A DNA stretch of 42,196 nt from Deltaproteobacteria bacterium (GCA_016875025.1 VGSH01000013.1:1-42196); one strand, 5' to 3'; positions 27,776 to 37,304 are shown, counted from the first letter of the stretch. Notes: generated from the sequence alone by a model not told the origin. Numbers and translations: made by a program.

Positions 27776-28657
27776 ATGATAACTCGTGAGCAGGTTGATC
27801 AGGCAATTGCAGGCTGGCAGAAACCCTATGTTGATTTTTTAAGCAAACATGCCGCATTGTGGCGTACCTGGGCTGCCCAGTCCGACAGCATGGTAGCGGG
27901 TAAGCAGGTCAGGCTTGAGGATGTGCCGGATTTTTTCAAGTCTGATTACGAGTGGGCTGAAGTTGTGCTCGACATGGGCGGCAAGGAGCAATTCAACTGG
28001 AATGATCCCCGCATTGCGGGACTTTTTGCGAAAGCGGTCAAGACACCCTTTTACAAGCTGTGGGGTGATACCATTGTGGGAATTGCGATCGCGCTTGCAG
28101 CGTCCGGCGGCATTAAAACTATGCTGGAGATCGGCGCAGGGCGAGGCAACCTGTCAGGGCTCATGCTGGAGTCCCTGTGGAAAAGCAATATGAATCAGCC
28201 GCTTGTTATTACCGATGCGCATGCGACCGTGCTTGACAACCTGTCCGGTCTGCAAGAGAAGTGCCCCGGCCGGCGGATCGATACGGTTATCTGGGATGTT
28301 AACCAGCCGGCTCCGCAGGAGCTCGATGCGTTGAGCGCACCTGTTCTGCTGTATGAGCGGGCCAGTTTAACGTATGCCAATTTCGGGGCGATCGAGAATC
28401 TGGCACGGGTCGCGGACGTGCTGGTGCTAGGGGATTATTTTAATTATACCGGTGAGCTGTTTGCTTATGATTTTCTTTTTGAGCGCATAGGTTTGCAGCC
28501 GCTGATGTACCGTGATGTGCAGCCGCTGCTGGAGCGCTGCTTTTCAGAACACATCATCGTCGACAGGCAGGTGCAGGCAGCAATCGGACTGCCCAATGTC
28601 AGCCTGATTGTCGCCTGGAAGCAGGTTCCACAGACCCCGAAAAAATTTATTTCTTAA
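27776..28657 (+). CDS. Class I SAM-dependent methyltransferase-like protein
   Basis: IKTMLEIGAGRGNLSGLMLESL resembles motif I; AGGGGAGG RBS region upstream. Confidence 0.7.
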   Translation: MITREQVDQAIAGWQKPYVDFLSKHAALWRTWAAQSDSMVAGKQVRLEDVPDFFKSDYEWAEVVLDMGGKEQFNWNDPRIAGLFAKAVKTPFYKLWGDTIVGIAIALAASGGIKTMLEIGAGRGNLSGLMLESLWKSNMNQPLVITDAHATVLDNLSGLQEKCPGRRIDTVIWDVNQPAPQELDALSAPVLLYERASLTYANFGAIENLARVADVLVLGDYFNYTGELFAYDFLFERIGLQPLMYRDVQPLLERCFSEHIIVDRQVQAAIGLPNVSLIVAWKQVPQTPKKFIS

Positions 28658-29426
28658 TATCTGCTTCGCGTTTCTGAAGGTAGCCGTTGCGGATCGCGAC
28701 ATAGGGATCAAGCGAGGCGGCTTTGATCTCATCGTATTCATCCGGATTCAGTGAAGTCTTGATAACCGGTTCCAGCAGCAAACGGATCCCGGGGATGGGC
28801 AGGTAGGTGAGCGGATCCATGAGCGTATCAAATATAATTCCGACCGAATCCCTCCCGCTGCTCGGGCCCAGCACCGGAATCATTAAGTAAAAGCCAGGTT
28901 CCGCACCGTAGCGTCCGAAGGTCTGCCCTGTATCCTCCTTGTAGGTCGGCAGGTTGAAGAAGCTGCCTGCCGGATCAAACAGTCCGCCGATGCCTGCCGT
29001 TGAATTGATGATGAAGCGCCAGAGTTCAACACCGAGTTCGGGGCCCTTGAGCTGGAACAGGCAGTTTGCGGCACGCACCGGCATGGACAGGTTGTAAAAG
29101 AAGTTTTTGAGGCATACGCGCGAAGGCTCTGGCAGTACAAAGGCAAAACCTTGCGCGGCCGGCTTCAGCGCATAATAATACATCTTGTCATTGAAGGTAT
29201 ACATGGGCCGGTTGAAATCCTGAATCGGATCGGGCACCTGCGAACCGGATACGGCGCCGTTGTCATCGTCGCCGGCGAAGGGGTCGTCATCGGCAAGGCC
29301 GGCAAACAGCAGCGGCGCCCTGGCGCCGGCTGAATCAGGGGCATTGTCAGAGGCATACACGCATGGTACGGCGGCAAGGCTGAGGCAGAACAGTACACAG
29401 CGCACTAGTGTAATTTTTGCATGCAT
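28647..29426 (-). CDS. MlaA/VacJ family phospholipid transport protein
   Basis: DPIQDFNRPMYTFNDKMYYYALKPAAQGFAFVLPEPSRVCLKNFFYNLSMPVRAANCLFQLK...FIINSTAGIGGLFDPAG, GRYGAEPGFYLMIPVLGPSSGRDSVG. Overlaps convergently with the previous CDS. Confidence 0.92.
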   Translation of the reverse strand: MHAKITLVRCVLFCLSLAAVPCVYASDNAPDSAGARAPLLFAGLADDDPFAGDDDNGAVSGSQVPDPIQDFNRPMYTFNDKMYYYALKPAAQGFAFVLPEPSRVCLKNFFYNLSMPVRAANCLFQLKGPELGVELWRFIINSTAGIGGLFDPAGSFFNLPTYKEDTGQTFGRYGAEPGFYLMIPVLGPSSGRDSVGIIFDTLMDPLTYLPIPGIRLLLEPVIKTSLNPDEYDEIKAASLDPYVAIRNGYLQKREADIKK

Positions 29427-29520
29427 GGTCAGGCCCTTTCCTCGTAAGGGGTTTGGTCGGGACTTTTTTATCAAATAACAGTTTTGAAGTTCTAAATCAA
29501 TCTATTTGCATGCCATGGGA

Positions 29521-29555
29521 AAGGGCGTTTCGAACAATATGTTCGGAACGCCCTT
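29521..29555. terminator. Stem-loop between nuoF 3' end and mlaA, possible terminator
   Basis: AAGGGCGTTTCGAAC-AATAT-GTTCGGAACGCCCTT, 15-bp stem with one wobble; no strong U-tract on either side. Confidence 0.5.
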
Positions 29556-29596
29556 GAATTTTGCGGAAAACATTTGTTAGCGGTTCGTGCCGTATC

Positions 29597-31285
29597 CTAT
29601 TGCAGGTAGCTGTCGTAGTCGCCGCGGAAATGTTTCATGGTTGAGGTTACCGGTACCATGGCGGTTTTGCCGAGCGCGCAGGCGCAGGCTTTGGTGATCG
29701 GAGCCGCCATTGCGGTAAAGTGTTTCAGCACGGACTTGTCCGACCGTCCGGCGATGAGTTCGTCGAGCATGTCGCGCACGCGGCACACGCCTTCGCGGCA
29801 GGGAACGCATTTGCCGCAGGATTCGTTGACGAAGAAGTCGGTGAAGTAGCGGGCGAGCTTGACCATGTCGTTGCTGTCGTCCATGATGACCATGCCGCCT
29901 GAGCCCAGCATTGATCCGGCTGCAGCCAGTTCATCATAGTCGATGGTGAGCTTGGCCATCGATGCCGGCAGTACGCCGCCCGAGGGGCCGCCGGGCTGAA
30001 TGCCCTTGAGCTTTTTGCCGCCGGGTATGCCGCCGCCGATGACATCGATGATCTTGCTGATTTTCGTGCCCATGTCGACTTCGATCATGCCGGGTCTGGA
30101 GATATTTCCTGCCAGGGAGAGCACCTTGGTGCCCTTGCTTTTAGCCGATCCGATGGCGCCGTACCATGCTGCGCCCTTTTCGATGATCACCGGGATATTG
30201 GCCCAGGTTTCGACGTTGTTGATGCAGGTCGGCTTGCCGAAAAGGCCGCAGTTGGTGGGGAAGGGCGGGCGCTGGCGCGGTTCGCCGATGTTGCCTTCGA
30301 TGCAGGCGATCAGCGCGGTTTCCTCGCCGCAGACATAGCGGCCGCCGCCTTCCTTGACGATGATGTCCATGCAGAAGCCTGATTTCAGGATGTCGGCTCC
30401 AAGCAGGCCTGCCTCGCGGGCATCGCTGACCGCTTTGGTGATGCGCTGCAGGGCTACCCGGTAATTGTCGCGCACATAGATGTAGGCAGTACGCGCGCCG
30501 ATGGCAAAGCCGCCGATGATCAGGCCTTCGACGACCGCATGCGGGTCGGATTCAAGAAAGCTGCGATGCATGCCGATGCCGGGTTCGCCTTCGCTGACAT
30601 TGCAGATAAGGTATTTTACATCTCCGGCTGCCTCACGGCACATGCGCCATTTGACTCCGGCGGGAAATCCCGCGCCGCCGCGTCCGCGCAGGCCGGATTC
30701 GGTCACTTCCTGCACGATTTTTTCAGGCTTCATGCCGAGCGCTTTGGCAAGCGCGAAGTAGCCGCCGCGCGCGATGTATTCATCGATATTTTCAGGGTCA
30801 ATGGAGCCAGCATTGCGCAGGATGACTTTGTGCTGTGTTTTTGCAAAATCGGTCGCCTCTATTTTCGCAACCGGGTGGCCGGGTGATGCGCCGTCAGTGG
30901 CATAGTCGATGCTTCCGACCAGAATATGGTCTTCGGAGTCCACGCGGGCAACGGCCATATCGGCAAGCACTTCATTTTTTGCAATGGCCTCCAGAAGGCG
31001 GGGCACTTCCTTTTCGGTTATCTTGCCGTAAATGATTTTCGGCTTTCCGGGCTGATGGACTTCAACCACGGGCTCGGCCCAGCACATCCCGTTGCAGCCG
31101 ACTTTCACCAGCTCTGCATTGATGTTGCCGGACTTTATGCCGTAGGCAAGCGCGTTGTAGGTCAGTTCGGCTCCCTTTGCCAGGCAGCAGGTCGATGTGC
31201 CGACATTCACGCGTACCCGGCTGCCGAAAAGGCGCTTATTGCCCTGTTTTTTTGCTTTTAAAAGATCATCTGCACATGTAATCAT
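29597..31285 (-). CDS. NuoF/HndC-type NADH-binding FMN/Fe-S subunit with N-terminal thioredoxin-like ferredoxin domain
   Basis: GLRGRGGAGFPAGVKW, NVSEGEPGIGMHRSFLESDPHAVVEG, GRYVCGEETALIACIEG, ESCGKCVPCREG; N-terminal GTSTCCLAKGA...VGCNGMCWAEPVVEV. Confidence 0.95.
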   Translation of the reverse strand: MITCADDLLKAKKQGNKRLFGSRVRVNVGTSTCCLAKGAELTYNALAYGIKSGNINAELVKVGCNGMCWAEPVVEVHQPGKPKIIYGKITEKEVPRLLEAIAKNEVLADMAVARVDSEDHILVGSIDYATDGASPGHPVAKIEATDFAKTQHKVILRNAGSIDPENIDEYIARGGYFALAKALGMKPEKIVQEVTESGLRGRGGAGFPAGVKWRMCREAAGDVKYLICNVSEGEPGIGMHRSFLESDPHAVVEGLIIGGFAIGARTAYIYVRDNYRVALQRITKAVSDAREAGLLGADILKSGFCMDIIVKEGGGRYVCGEETALIACIEGNIGEPRQRPPFPTNCGLFGKPTCINNVETWANIPVIIEKGAAWYGAIGSAKSKGTKVLSLAGNISRPGMIEVDMGTKISKIIDVIGGGIPGGKKLKGIQPGGPSGGVLPASMAKLTIDYDELAAAGSMLGSGGMVIMDDSNDMVKLARYFTDFFVNESCGKCVPCREGVCRVRDMLDELIAGRSDKSVLKHFTAMAAPITKACACALGKTAMVPVTSTMKHFRGDYDSYLQ

Positions 31286-31318
31286 GGTAATCCCCGTTCG
31301 TTAAAAGCCGTTTGATGC

Positions 31319-32221
31319 TTATGCAAGGGTTATGGATTCGATTTTAGCCTGCGCCTCTGCGCCTTTGTAAACCTTGCCGTCGATCTCAACAACGGGAGCG
31401 CAGTCACAGCAGCCAAGGCACAGGGTTTTTTCGATTGAAACGCCCGGGCTGGCAGCAATTTTTGTTTCGATCTCCCGGCCGACGCCTGCGGTGTCGTGGA
31501 TATGGCAGGCGGTACCGCAGCAAAGCTTGACATGGTGAGCGCCCGTGCGTTCAAGGCGGAAGGCTTTATAGAAGCTCGCCACGCTGTAAATGGCGCTGAC
31601 CGGGATGCCGGTTTTGTCGCTGATCGCAAGCATGGCCTCGCGGGGCAGGTATCCGATTTCATCCTGGGCCGCATGCATGATAAACATCAGCTTGTCGCGG
31701 GAGGTGCCGAAGCGCTTGACAATTTCGCCGATAATGGCGGGATCGAAGTCGCCGAGAGTTTTGAATTTTTTAAGGATGCTGCTTTTAAAGGGCTCGGGCA
31801 CGATTTCATTGACTACGGCATTGACGTGATCTTCGGTCACCGCGCCGCTCTGGGTCTTTTGCGCGATAACCGCGCTCAGCTTGCCGCGAAAGATCGCGCG
31901 CATGCCTTCGGGGACCTCACCCAGCATCAGCTCGAACATGATCTCGCTTTTGCCGGTCCACTCAAGCGAGGGACCTTCCTGTGCGGGCTGCGAAGGCGCC
32001 TGCATGCCGATAGCCTGCATGAGCGCGCTTTTCTGCGGTTCGGGCAGGTCTTCCTGAACCATGGTTTTGATTATAGCTTCATCAATTGCGACGGACCCTG
32101 CCCGCTGTGCGAGCATCTGGATCAGTTTCGGCTTGATTGTCTCGCGCATTGCTTCAGGAACCGCAGCGAGAAGCTTTCCAAAAAGTTTTTCACCTTCCGG
32201 CGACCAGGTTACCTCTGCCAT
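31319..32221 (-). CDS. NuoE-like [2Fe-2S] subunit with two N-terminal PCP_red-like repeats
   Basis: C-terminal domain HAAQDEIGYLPREAMLAISDKTGIPVSAIYSVASFYKAF...KLCCGTACHI...KTLCLGCCDCAPVVEIDGKVY. N-terminal repeats VTWSPEGEKLFGKLLAAVPEAMRETIKPKLIQMLAQ and LEWTGKSEIMFELMLGEVPEGMRAIFRGKLSAVIAQ. Confidence 0.9.
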   Translation of the reverse strand: MAEVTWSPEGEKLFGKLLAAVPEAMRETIKPKLIQMLAQRAGSVAIDEAIIKTMVQEDLPEPQKSALMQAIGMQAPSQPAQEGPSLEWTGKSEIMFELMLGEVPEGMRAIFRGKLSAVIAQKTQSGAVTEDHVNAVVNEIVPEPFKSSILKKFKTLGDFDPAIIGEIVKRFGTSRDKLMFIMHAAQDEIGYLPREAMLAISDKTGIPVSAIYSVASFYKAFRLERTGAHHVKLCCGTACHIHDTAGVGREIETKIAASPGVSIEKTLCLGCCDCAPVVEIDGKVYKGAEAQAKIESITLA

Positions 32222-32298
32222 TCCATTCTCCCTTGTTATGCTCTGTGCATTCAAACGCACATTGTTGTATGTATACGGGCCCGGCACAGGTGCCGGGG

Positions 32299-33012
32299 TT
32301 AATTCATCTCGTGCGCAGCGCTGTTGTGCAGCTGAGCATACAGTCTGTCGGTCTGCTCCTGCAGCGTCGCAATCTGAGCTTTTTTCCAGGAAGCAAAACG
32401 GGCCTGGCGACCGATGTAGTCGGCAACCGTGCGCGGCCGCATGTCCTCAACCGTGATGTTGTAATGGCCCTCGGCAATTTCATACAGAGGGAAGACGCGC
32501 GCTTCAACTGCCATGCGTGCAATTCTGACCGTGTTTTCCATCTCAAAACCCCAGGACATGGGGCAGGGGCACAGGATGTGGATATAGGCAGATCCGGCAA
32601 TGCTCCAGCCGCGCCGGATTTTTTCGATAAGGTCAAACGGGTGGCTCGGGCTGGCGGTTGCAGCATACAGGCAGCCGCTTGCAGCAGCCTTTGCGGGACT
32701 TTTTTTGATAAGCTGATCAGGTATGGTTTTCTTGCCGACGGCCTCGGCGTCAAAACAGATGTACAGGCGGTTTTCGCCGGCCTTCGGGATGATCAGAACG
32801 GGTGCGCCGGGTGTTTCACTGGCTGCGAATATGCCGGTGGGGGTCTCGTCCCAGCGCGCCTGCGCAAGATCGGTGCTTTTATCTTCAAGCGCCTTGTAGA
32901 CATGGCGCAGGGCCAGCGCAGTGCCGCTGCCGGCACAGGCATTGTGCCCGCCCGGAAGATAGCGTTCATTAAAGGGCAGGAACTGGCCTGCAAAAAGAGT
33001 ATATGTATCCAT
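32299..33012 (-). CDS. PorB-like (2-oxoacid:ferredoxin oxidoreductase beta) protein, apparently lacking the TPP-binding core
   Basis: N-terminal ERYLPGGHNACAGSGTALALRHVYKALED and C-terminal ATASPSHPFDLIEKI...SAYIHILCPCPMSWGFEMENTVRIARMAVEARVFPLYEIAEGHYNITV...VADYIGRQARF are PorB-like; no GDG TPP motif between them. Confidence 0.85.
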   Translation of the reverse strand: MDTYTLFAGQFLPFNERYLPGGHNACAGSGTALALRHVYKALEDKSTDLAQARWDETPTGIFAASETPGAPVLIIPKAGENRLYICFDAEAVGKKTIPDQLIKKSPAKAAASGCLYAATASPSHPFDLIEKIRRGWSIAGSAYIHILCPCPMSWGFEMENTVRIARMAVEARVFPLYEIAEGHYNITVEDMRPRTVADYIGRQARFASWKKAQIATLQEQTDRLYAQLHNSAAHEMN

Positions 33013-33299
33013 TATTCCACCTCCTGCATGCTGATGGCGCCGAACCAGCATTCCCTGTGACAGATGCCGCAGCTTTTGCACAGATCCTGATCCGCATCAA
33101 AATAACCGTCTGCCTGCCTGCTGATCGCCGCGTCCGGACAGTAGAGATAGCACAGCGCGCAACGGGCACATACCAGTTTGTCCCAGACCGGTTTGAGAGG
33201 CTTTTCAACGGCAGAAAAGGACTCAACCTTTCCGTCTTTTATGAGCTGATCCAGCAATTTGGAAACAGCAGTCATTTGTTTTGAACTTTTGGTTGCCAA
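33012..33299 (-). CDS. PorD-like 2x[4Fe-4S] ferredoxin
   Basis: LVCARCALCYLYCPDAAI and DLCKSCGICHRECWFGAI. TAATG junction with the PorB-like gene. Confidence 0.92.
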   Translation of the reverse strand: MATKSSKQMTAVSKLLDQLIKDGKVESFSAVEKPLKPVWDKLVCARCALCYLYCPDAAISRQADGYFDADQDLCKSCGICHRECWFGAISMQEVE

Positions 33300-33574
33300 C
33301 GTTTGGTCTCCTGTATAAAAAGGTTACACACACGTGATGCAGCAGGGATCAATCAGCATCTATTTTTAAAGCCAAAACAGTAGCGGTATCTGTCGAAATT
33401 GTCAAGATTTTATTTGCCGCACACACGGCCGGATGCAGCAGGGCTCGGGCGCGGCTGCCTTCATCCGACATTGTAAAATTAAAGGTTATCTGCTATGGTT
33501 CCCAGGCGGAAACCGGACAACAGCGTATGCGTTGCGCGGGTGAAGCGAAATCGGACCGCAAAGGGGATGAGAGT

Positions 33575-34507
33575 ATGAAAATCGTTATTGTCGGCGCCGG
33601 GGCCATGGGATGCCTGTTCGCGGCCCTGCTGCGCCGCGCCGGTCTGGAGCCCCTGCTGCTTGAGAAAAGCCCCTCGACGGTCGCGGCCATCGGCTGCGGG
33701 GGGCTTGTGCTTGAAGACCTCACGGGCACTCATGCTGTTGACCGGATTGCCATAACAGGGGATGCGGCCGGGATCGGGCCTGCCGACTATGTTGTTTTTT
33801 TTGTAAAAGCCTTTGATACAGCGTCTGCCGCCGGATTCGCGGCAGCCTGTATCGGGCCTGCAACCGTTGTAGTTACACTGCAAAACGGGATCGGCAACGC
33901 CGATGTTTTATCTGAACGTTTCCCCGGCAGCAACGTGCTGGCCGGTATAACCGCACACGGCGCAACCCTGCTCGGCCCCGGCCATGTGCGGCATGCCGGC
34001 TGTGGTGAAACCGCGTTCGGCCCGCTGCACCCGTCCGGAAGGCGCAGCGCCGAAGTGCTCTGTGATGTATTCAATGCTTCCGGCATTGCCGCGCGCATTG
34101 ATGATGATGTGCATGCGTTGCTGTGGGGCAAGCTTTGCGTTAATATCGGCATCAATGCGCTGGCAGCGATTCTGGACATCAGTAACGGACGGATTCTTGA
34201 AATGGACCCTGTGCGCGATATCATGCGCAACGCGGTTCGCGAGGCGGTTGCGGTTGCCGTCGCCCAGGGACTCGAGTTTGACGCCGATGAGCAGGTCGCG
34301 CGTGTCGAGCAGGTGTGCCGGGCCACGCAGTCAAACATCTGTTCGATGCTGCAGGATGTGCGTGCCGGGCGCATGACCGAAATCGAGTATATCAACGGTG
34401 CTGTCGTCCGTGCAGGCCGCTCCCTGCACTGCCCCGTTCCGGTCAACGCCATGCTGGCTGATCTTGTGCGGGCCCGACAGATGCTTGCTGCCGGGAAATC
34501 CGCGTGA
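33575..34507 (+). CDS. 2-dehydropantoate 2-reductase (PanE/ApbA family)
   Basis: MKIVIVGAGAMGCLFAALLRRAG, VFFVKAFDTASA, VTLQNGIGNADVL, WGKLCVNIGINALAAI. Confidence 0.9.
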   Translation: MKIVIVGAGAMGCLFAALLRRAGLEPLLLEKSPSTVAAIGCGGLVLEDLTGTHAVDRIAITGDAAGIGPADYVVFFVKAFDTASAAGFAAACIGPATVVVTLQNGIGNADVLSERFPGSNVLAGITAHGATLLGPGHVRHAGCGETAFGPLHPSGRRSAEVLCDVFNASGIAARIDDDVHALLWGKLCVNIGINALAAILDISNGRILEMDPVRDIMRNAVREAVAVAVAQGLEFDADEQVARVEQVCRATQSNICSMLQDVRAGRMTEIEYINGAVVRAGRSLHCPVPVNAMLADLVRARQMLAAGKSA

Positions 34508-34544
34508 AGCCTGCGAGCGACCGCTCTATGAAAAGTCTGACGAT

Positions 34545-36776
34545 ATGAGAACGATGATTAGAAAGCATAAAGAGTTTATAGCAACCTGCGCTGCCGGGCT
34601 TGAAGAGCTGCTCGCAGGAGAGATTGAATCCTGCGGGGGTAAGAACATTTCCCGTTCCGAAGGAGCAGTGTTCTTTTCGTCGGCGCTGGCGTCAGCCTAC
34701 CGGGCCTGCCTGTGGTCGCGCTATGCCAGCCGGATACTCATGCAGCTCACTCAGTTTGATGCCCCGGATACTGATGCGCTTTACGCCGGTGCGCGCACGG
34801 TTGACTGGAGCAGTCATTTCGGCCTCGCGGAAACGTTTGCCGTTGACGCCGCGGTCAGAAATTCCGGGATTACGCATTCGCGCTTTGCCGCCCTGCGCGT
34901 CAAGGACGCTGTGGCCGACCGGTTTATGGAGACAAAATACCGGCGGCCTTCGGTTGACACGCAGCGGCCCGATATCCGGCTGCATCTTCTGCTTGACACG
35001 AACAGCGCCCGGCTGTGCCTTGACCTGTCGGGCGAAGCCCTGCATCAGCGCGGCTACCGGGTATCAGGCGGTGCAACCCCGCTGAAGGAAACCCTGGCAG
35101 CCGCGATTGTGAGCCTTGCGGGGTGGTCATCCGGGCAGGCTGCGGATGCCGTCCTGCTTGATCCCATGTGCGGTTCCGGCACGCTTCTGATCGAAGCCGC
35201 GTTTATTTGGGCCGGTATCGCGCCTGGGCTAGGCCGCAGTTTTTGGGGTTTTCAAAAATGGCGCGGGCATAACGCGGCAGTGTGGGACGATATGGTTGCC
35301 GAGGCCCGCGAGATACGGCGCGCGGCCTGTGAGCGGCCCTGGCCGAAGTTCGTTGGTTTTGATGCCGGTTTGGGGCCGGTCAGGGCGGCAATTGCCAATT
35401 GCGACAGGGCCGGGCTCGGCAGCCGCATACACATTGAGCGCCGCAGCCTGGCGCAGCTCGAAAATCATTACGGCTCCGGCAGCGGCTTCATAGTTGTCAA
35501 CCCGCCCTATGGTGAGCGCCATGGCGGCAGCACCGAGGTCCGCTATCTCTACCGCTGTCTTGGGAGGATTTTGCAGGAGCGTTTCTCGGGCTGGCACTGT
35601 TCGGCACTGAGCCCGGACCAGCAGTGCCTGCGCGAGCTGTATCTGGAGATTGAGTCTACGCATACGCTGTACAATGGCCCCCTGGCCTGTGAGCTGCGCT
35701 GCGGCGCTGTTGCTGTACAATCCCGGATTGCCGGCGGCGCGCGGTATCTACGGACGCGTACCCCATCAGGGGGTGAGGGTGATTTTGTCAACCGGCTGAG
35801 AAAAAACCGCAGCCGGCTTCAGCCCTGGCTTGAGAAAAGCGGGGTGAGCTGCTACCGTCTCTATGACGCCGATATCCCGGAGTATAATGTTGCCGTGGAT
35901 GTGTATGATAAATGGGTGCATGTGCAGGAGTACGCCGCTCCCGCATCCATTGACCCGGGCAAGGCCGCGCAGCGGCTCGATACGGTGCGCCGTGATCTTG
36001 AGGCCGTTTTTCAGATTGACGCACGCAATATTTTCATGAAAGTGCGCCGGCGGCAGACGGGCTCGTCCCAGTATCAGAAACATGCGCATGAGGGCCGGCT
36101 GTTTGAGGTGCAGGAAGGTGGCTGCCGTTTTCTGATCAACCTGAGCGATTATCTTGACAGCGGTCTTTTTCTGGATCACCGCAGCGTGCGTTTTATGCTG
36201 GCTGATATGGCACCCCACAAGCGTTTTCTCAACCTTTTCGGGTATACCGGAACGGCCACCGTGCATGTTGCGCTGGCAGGCGCTGCGCGTACCGTGACGG
36301 TCGACCAGTCGGCGCAGTATCTTGAGCGGGCCGCAAGCAACCTGTATCTCAACGGGCTGGGCGGCGATCAGCACCGCTTTGTGCGTGAAGACTGCCTGCA
36401 GTGGCTGTCCGGGAGTGCGGATCATTTTGATCTTATGTTTATAGCGCCCCCGACATTTTCGAATACCAAGCGCAAAGAGGGCGTGTTTGATGTGCAGCGC
36501 GATCACGTCCGGCTGCTTGAGTCTGCGGGCCGCCGGCTTGAACCCGGCGGCATTATTGTTTTTTCAACACACGCCAGACGTTTCCGTCTTGATGAGAGCC
36601 TCAGGCGGAATTTCAGCATCGAGGATATAACCTCCCGCACCATACCGCCTGATTTTGCACGCACCCCGCGTATGCATCAGTGCTGGCTTGTGCGCAGGCA
36701 TTCCGCAGCGTTAAAAGCGGAGGAGTTTGATGACCCTGCCCGCAGGGCACCCGAGGTTTCGGACGAGGCGCAGTGA
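34545..36776 (+). CDS. rlmKL: Bifunctional 23S rRNA methyltransferase RlmKL
   Basis: THUMP-like N-terminus; LLDPMCGSGTLLIEAAF, FIVVNPPYGER (RlmL half); ISDYLDSGLFLDHRSVR-like LSDYLDSGLFLDHRSVRFMLADMAPHKRFLNLFGYTGTATVHVALAGA (RlmK half). Confidence 0.93.
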   Translation: MRTMIRKHKEFIATCAAGLEELLAGEIESCGGKNISRSEGAVFFSSALASAYRACLWSRYASRILMQLTQFDAPDTDALYAGARTVDWSSHFGLAETFAVDAAVRNSGITHSRFAALRVKDAVADRFMETKYRRPSVDTQRPDIRLHLLLDTNSARLCLDLSGEALHQRGYRVSGGATPLKETLAAAIVSLAGWSSGQAADAVLLDPMCGSGTLLIEAAFIWAGIAPGLGRSFWGFQKWRGHNAAVWDDMVAEAREIRRAACERPWPKFVGFDAGLGPVRAAIANCDRAGLGSRIHIERRSLAQLENHYGSGSGFIVVNPPYGERHGGSTEVRYLYRCLGRILQERFSGWHCSALSPDQQCLRELYLEIESTHTLYNGPLACELRCGAVAVQSRIAGGARYLRTRTPSGGEGDFVNRLRKNRSRLQPWLEKSGVSCYRLYDADIPEYNVAVDVYDKWVHVQEYAAPASIDPGKAAQRLDTVRRDLEAVFQIDARNIFMKVRRRQTGSSQYQKHAHEGRLFEVQEGGCRFLINLSDYLDSGLFLDHRSVRFMLADMAPHKRFLNLFGYTGTATVHVALAGAARTVTVDQSAQYLERAASNLYLNGLGGDQHRFVREDCLQWLSGSADHFDLMFIAPPTFSNTKRKEGVFDVQRDHVRLLESAGRRLEPGGIIVFSTHARRFRLDESLRRNFSIEDITSRTIPPDFARTPRMHQCWLVRRHSAALKAEEFDDPARRAPEVSDEAQ

Positions 36777-36857
36777 TGCCGGGCCGTGCAGGGCGCGTGG
36801 AAGTACCTGTGCACCGTCAGGCCTGCTCCGGTATGCTGTAACTCGCACGGGGAGTGT

Positions 36858-37304
36858 ATGATGCACACTGAAAACAAAACCGGACTGCAAAAACTCGCAT
36901 GCCTGAGCCATCGGGAATGGGAGCAGCTCTGCGACGGATGCGCGCGCTGCTGCTTGCATAAAATTGAGTTTGAAGGCACCGGCGAGATCGTATACACGCG
37001 CATTGCATGCCGCTATCTCGATCAGCACAGCTGCCGCTGCGGCGTCTATGAAGAGCGCACGCGTCTTGTGCCGACCTGCTGCCGGCTTGCTCCTGACAAT
37101 CTTGAGGATGTTTATTTCATGCCGGAAACATGCGCCTACCGGCTTTTGGCGCATGGGCAGCCCCTTGCTTCGTGGCATCCGCTTGTAAGCGGTGATGCAG
37201 CCTCCGTGCATGAGGCCGGGATTTCGGTGCGCGGCCGGGTTGTGTCTGAATCAGACGTTGACAGTGATGACTGGCCCGCATATGTTATTGACTGGGTTCA
37301 ATGA
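36858..37304 (+). CDS. YcgN/YkgJ-type cysteine cluster protein
   Basis: WEQLCDGCARCCLHKIE, ACRYLDQHSCRCGVYEERTRLVPTCCRL. Confidence 0.87.
   Translation: MMHTENKTGLQKLACLSHREWEQLCDGCARCCLHKIEFEGTGEIVYTRIACRYLDQHSCRCGVYEERTRLVPTCCRLAPDNLEDVYFMPETCAYRLLAHGQPLASWHPLVSGDAASVHEAGISVRGRVVSESDVDSDDWPAYVIDWVQ

Noticed and set aside
32137-33060. 307-aa plus-strand ORF opposite the PorB-like gene
   Set aside because: Antisense shadow; the minus-strand frame has PorB family motifs and coupled junctions.
29597-33299. Electron-bifurcating [FeFe]-hydrogenase operon
   Set aside because: No HydA-type large subunit or H-cluster motif in the window.
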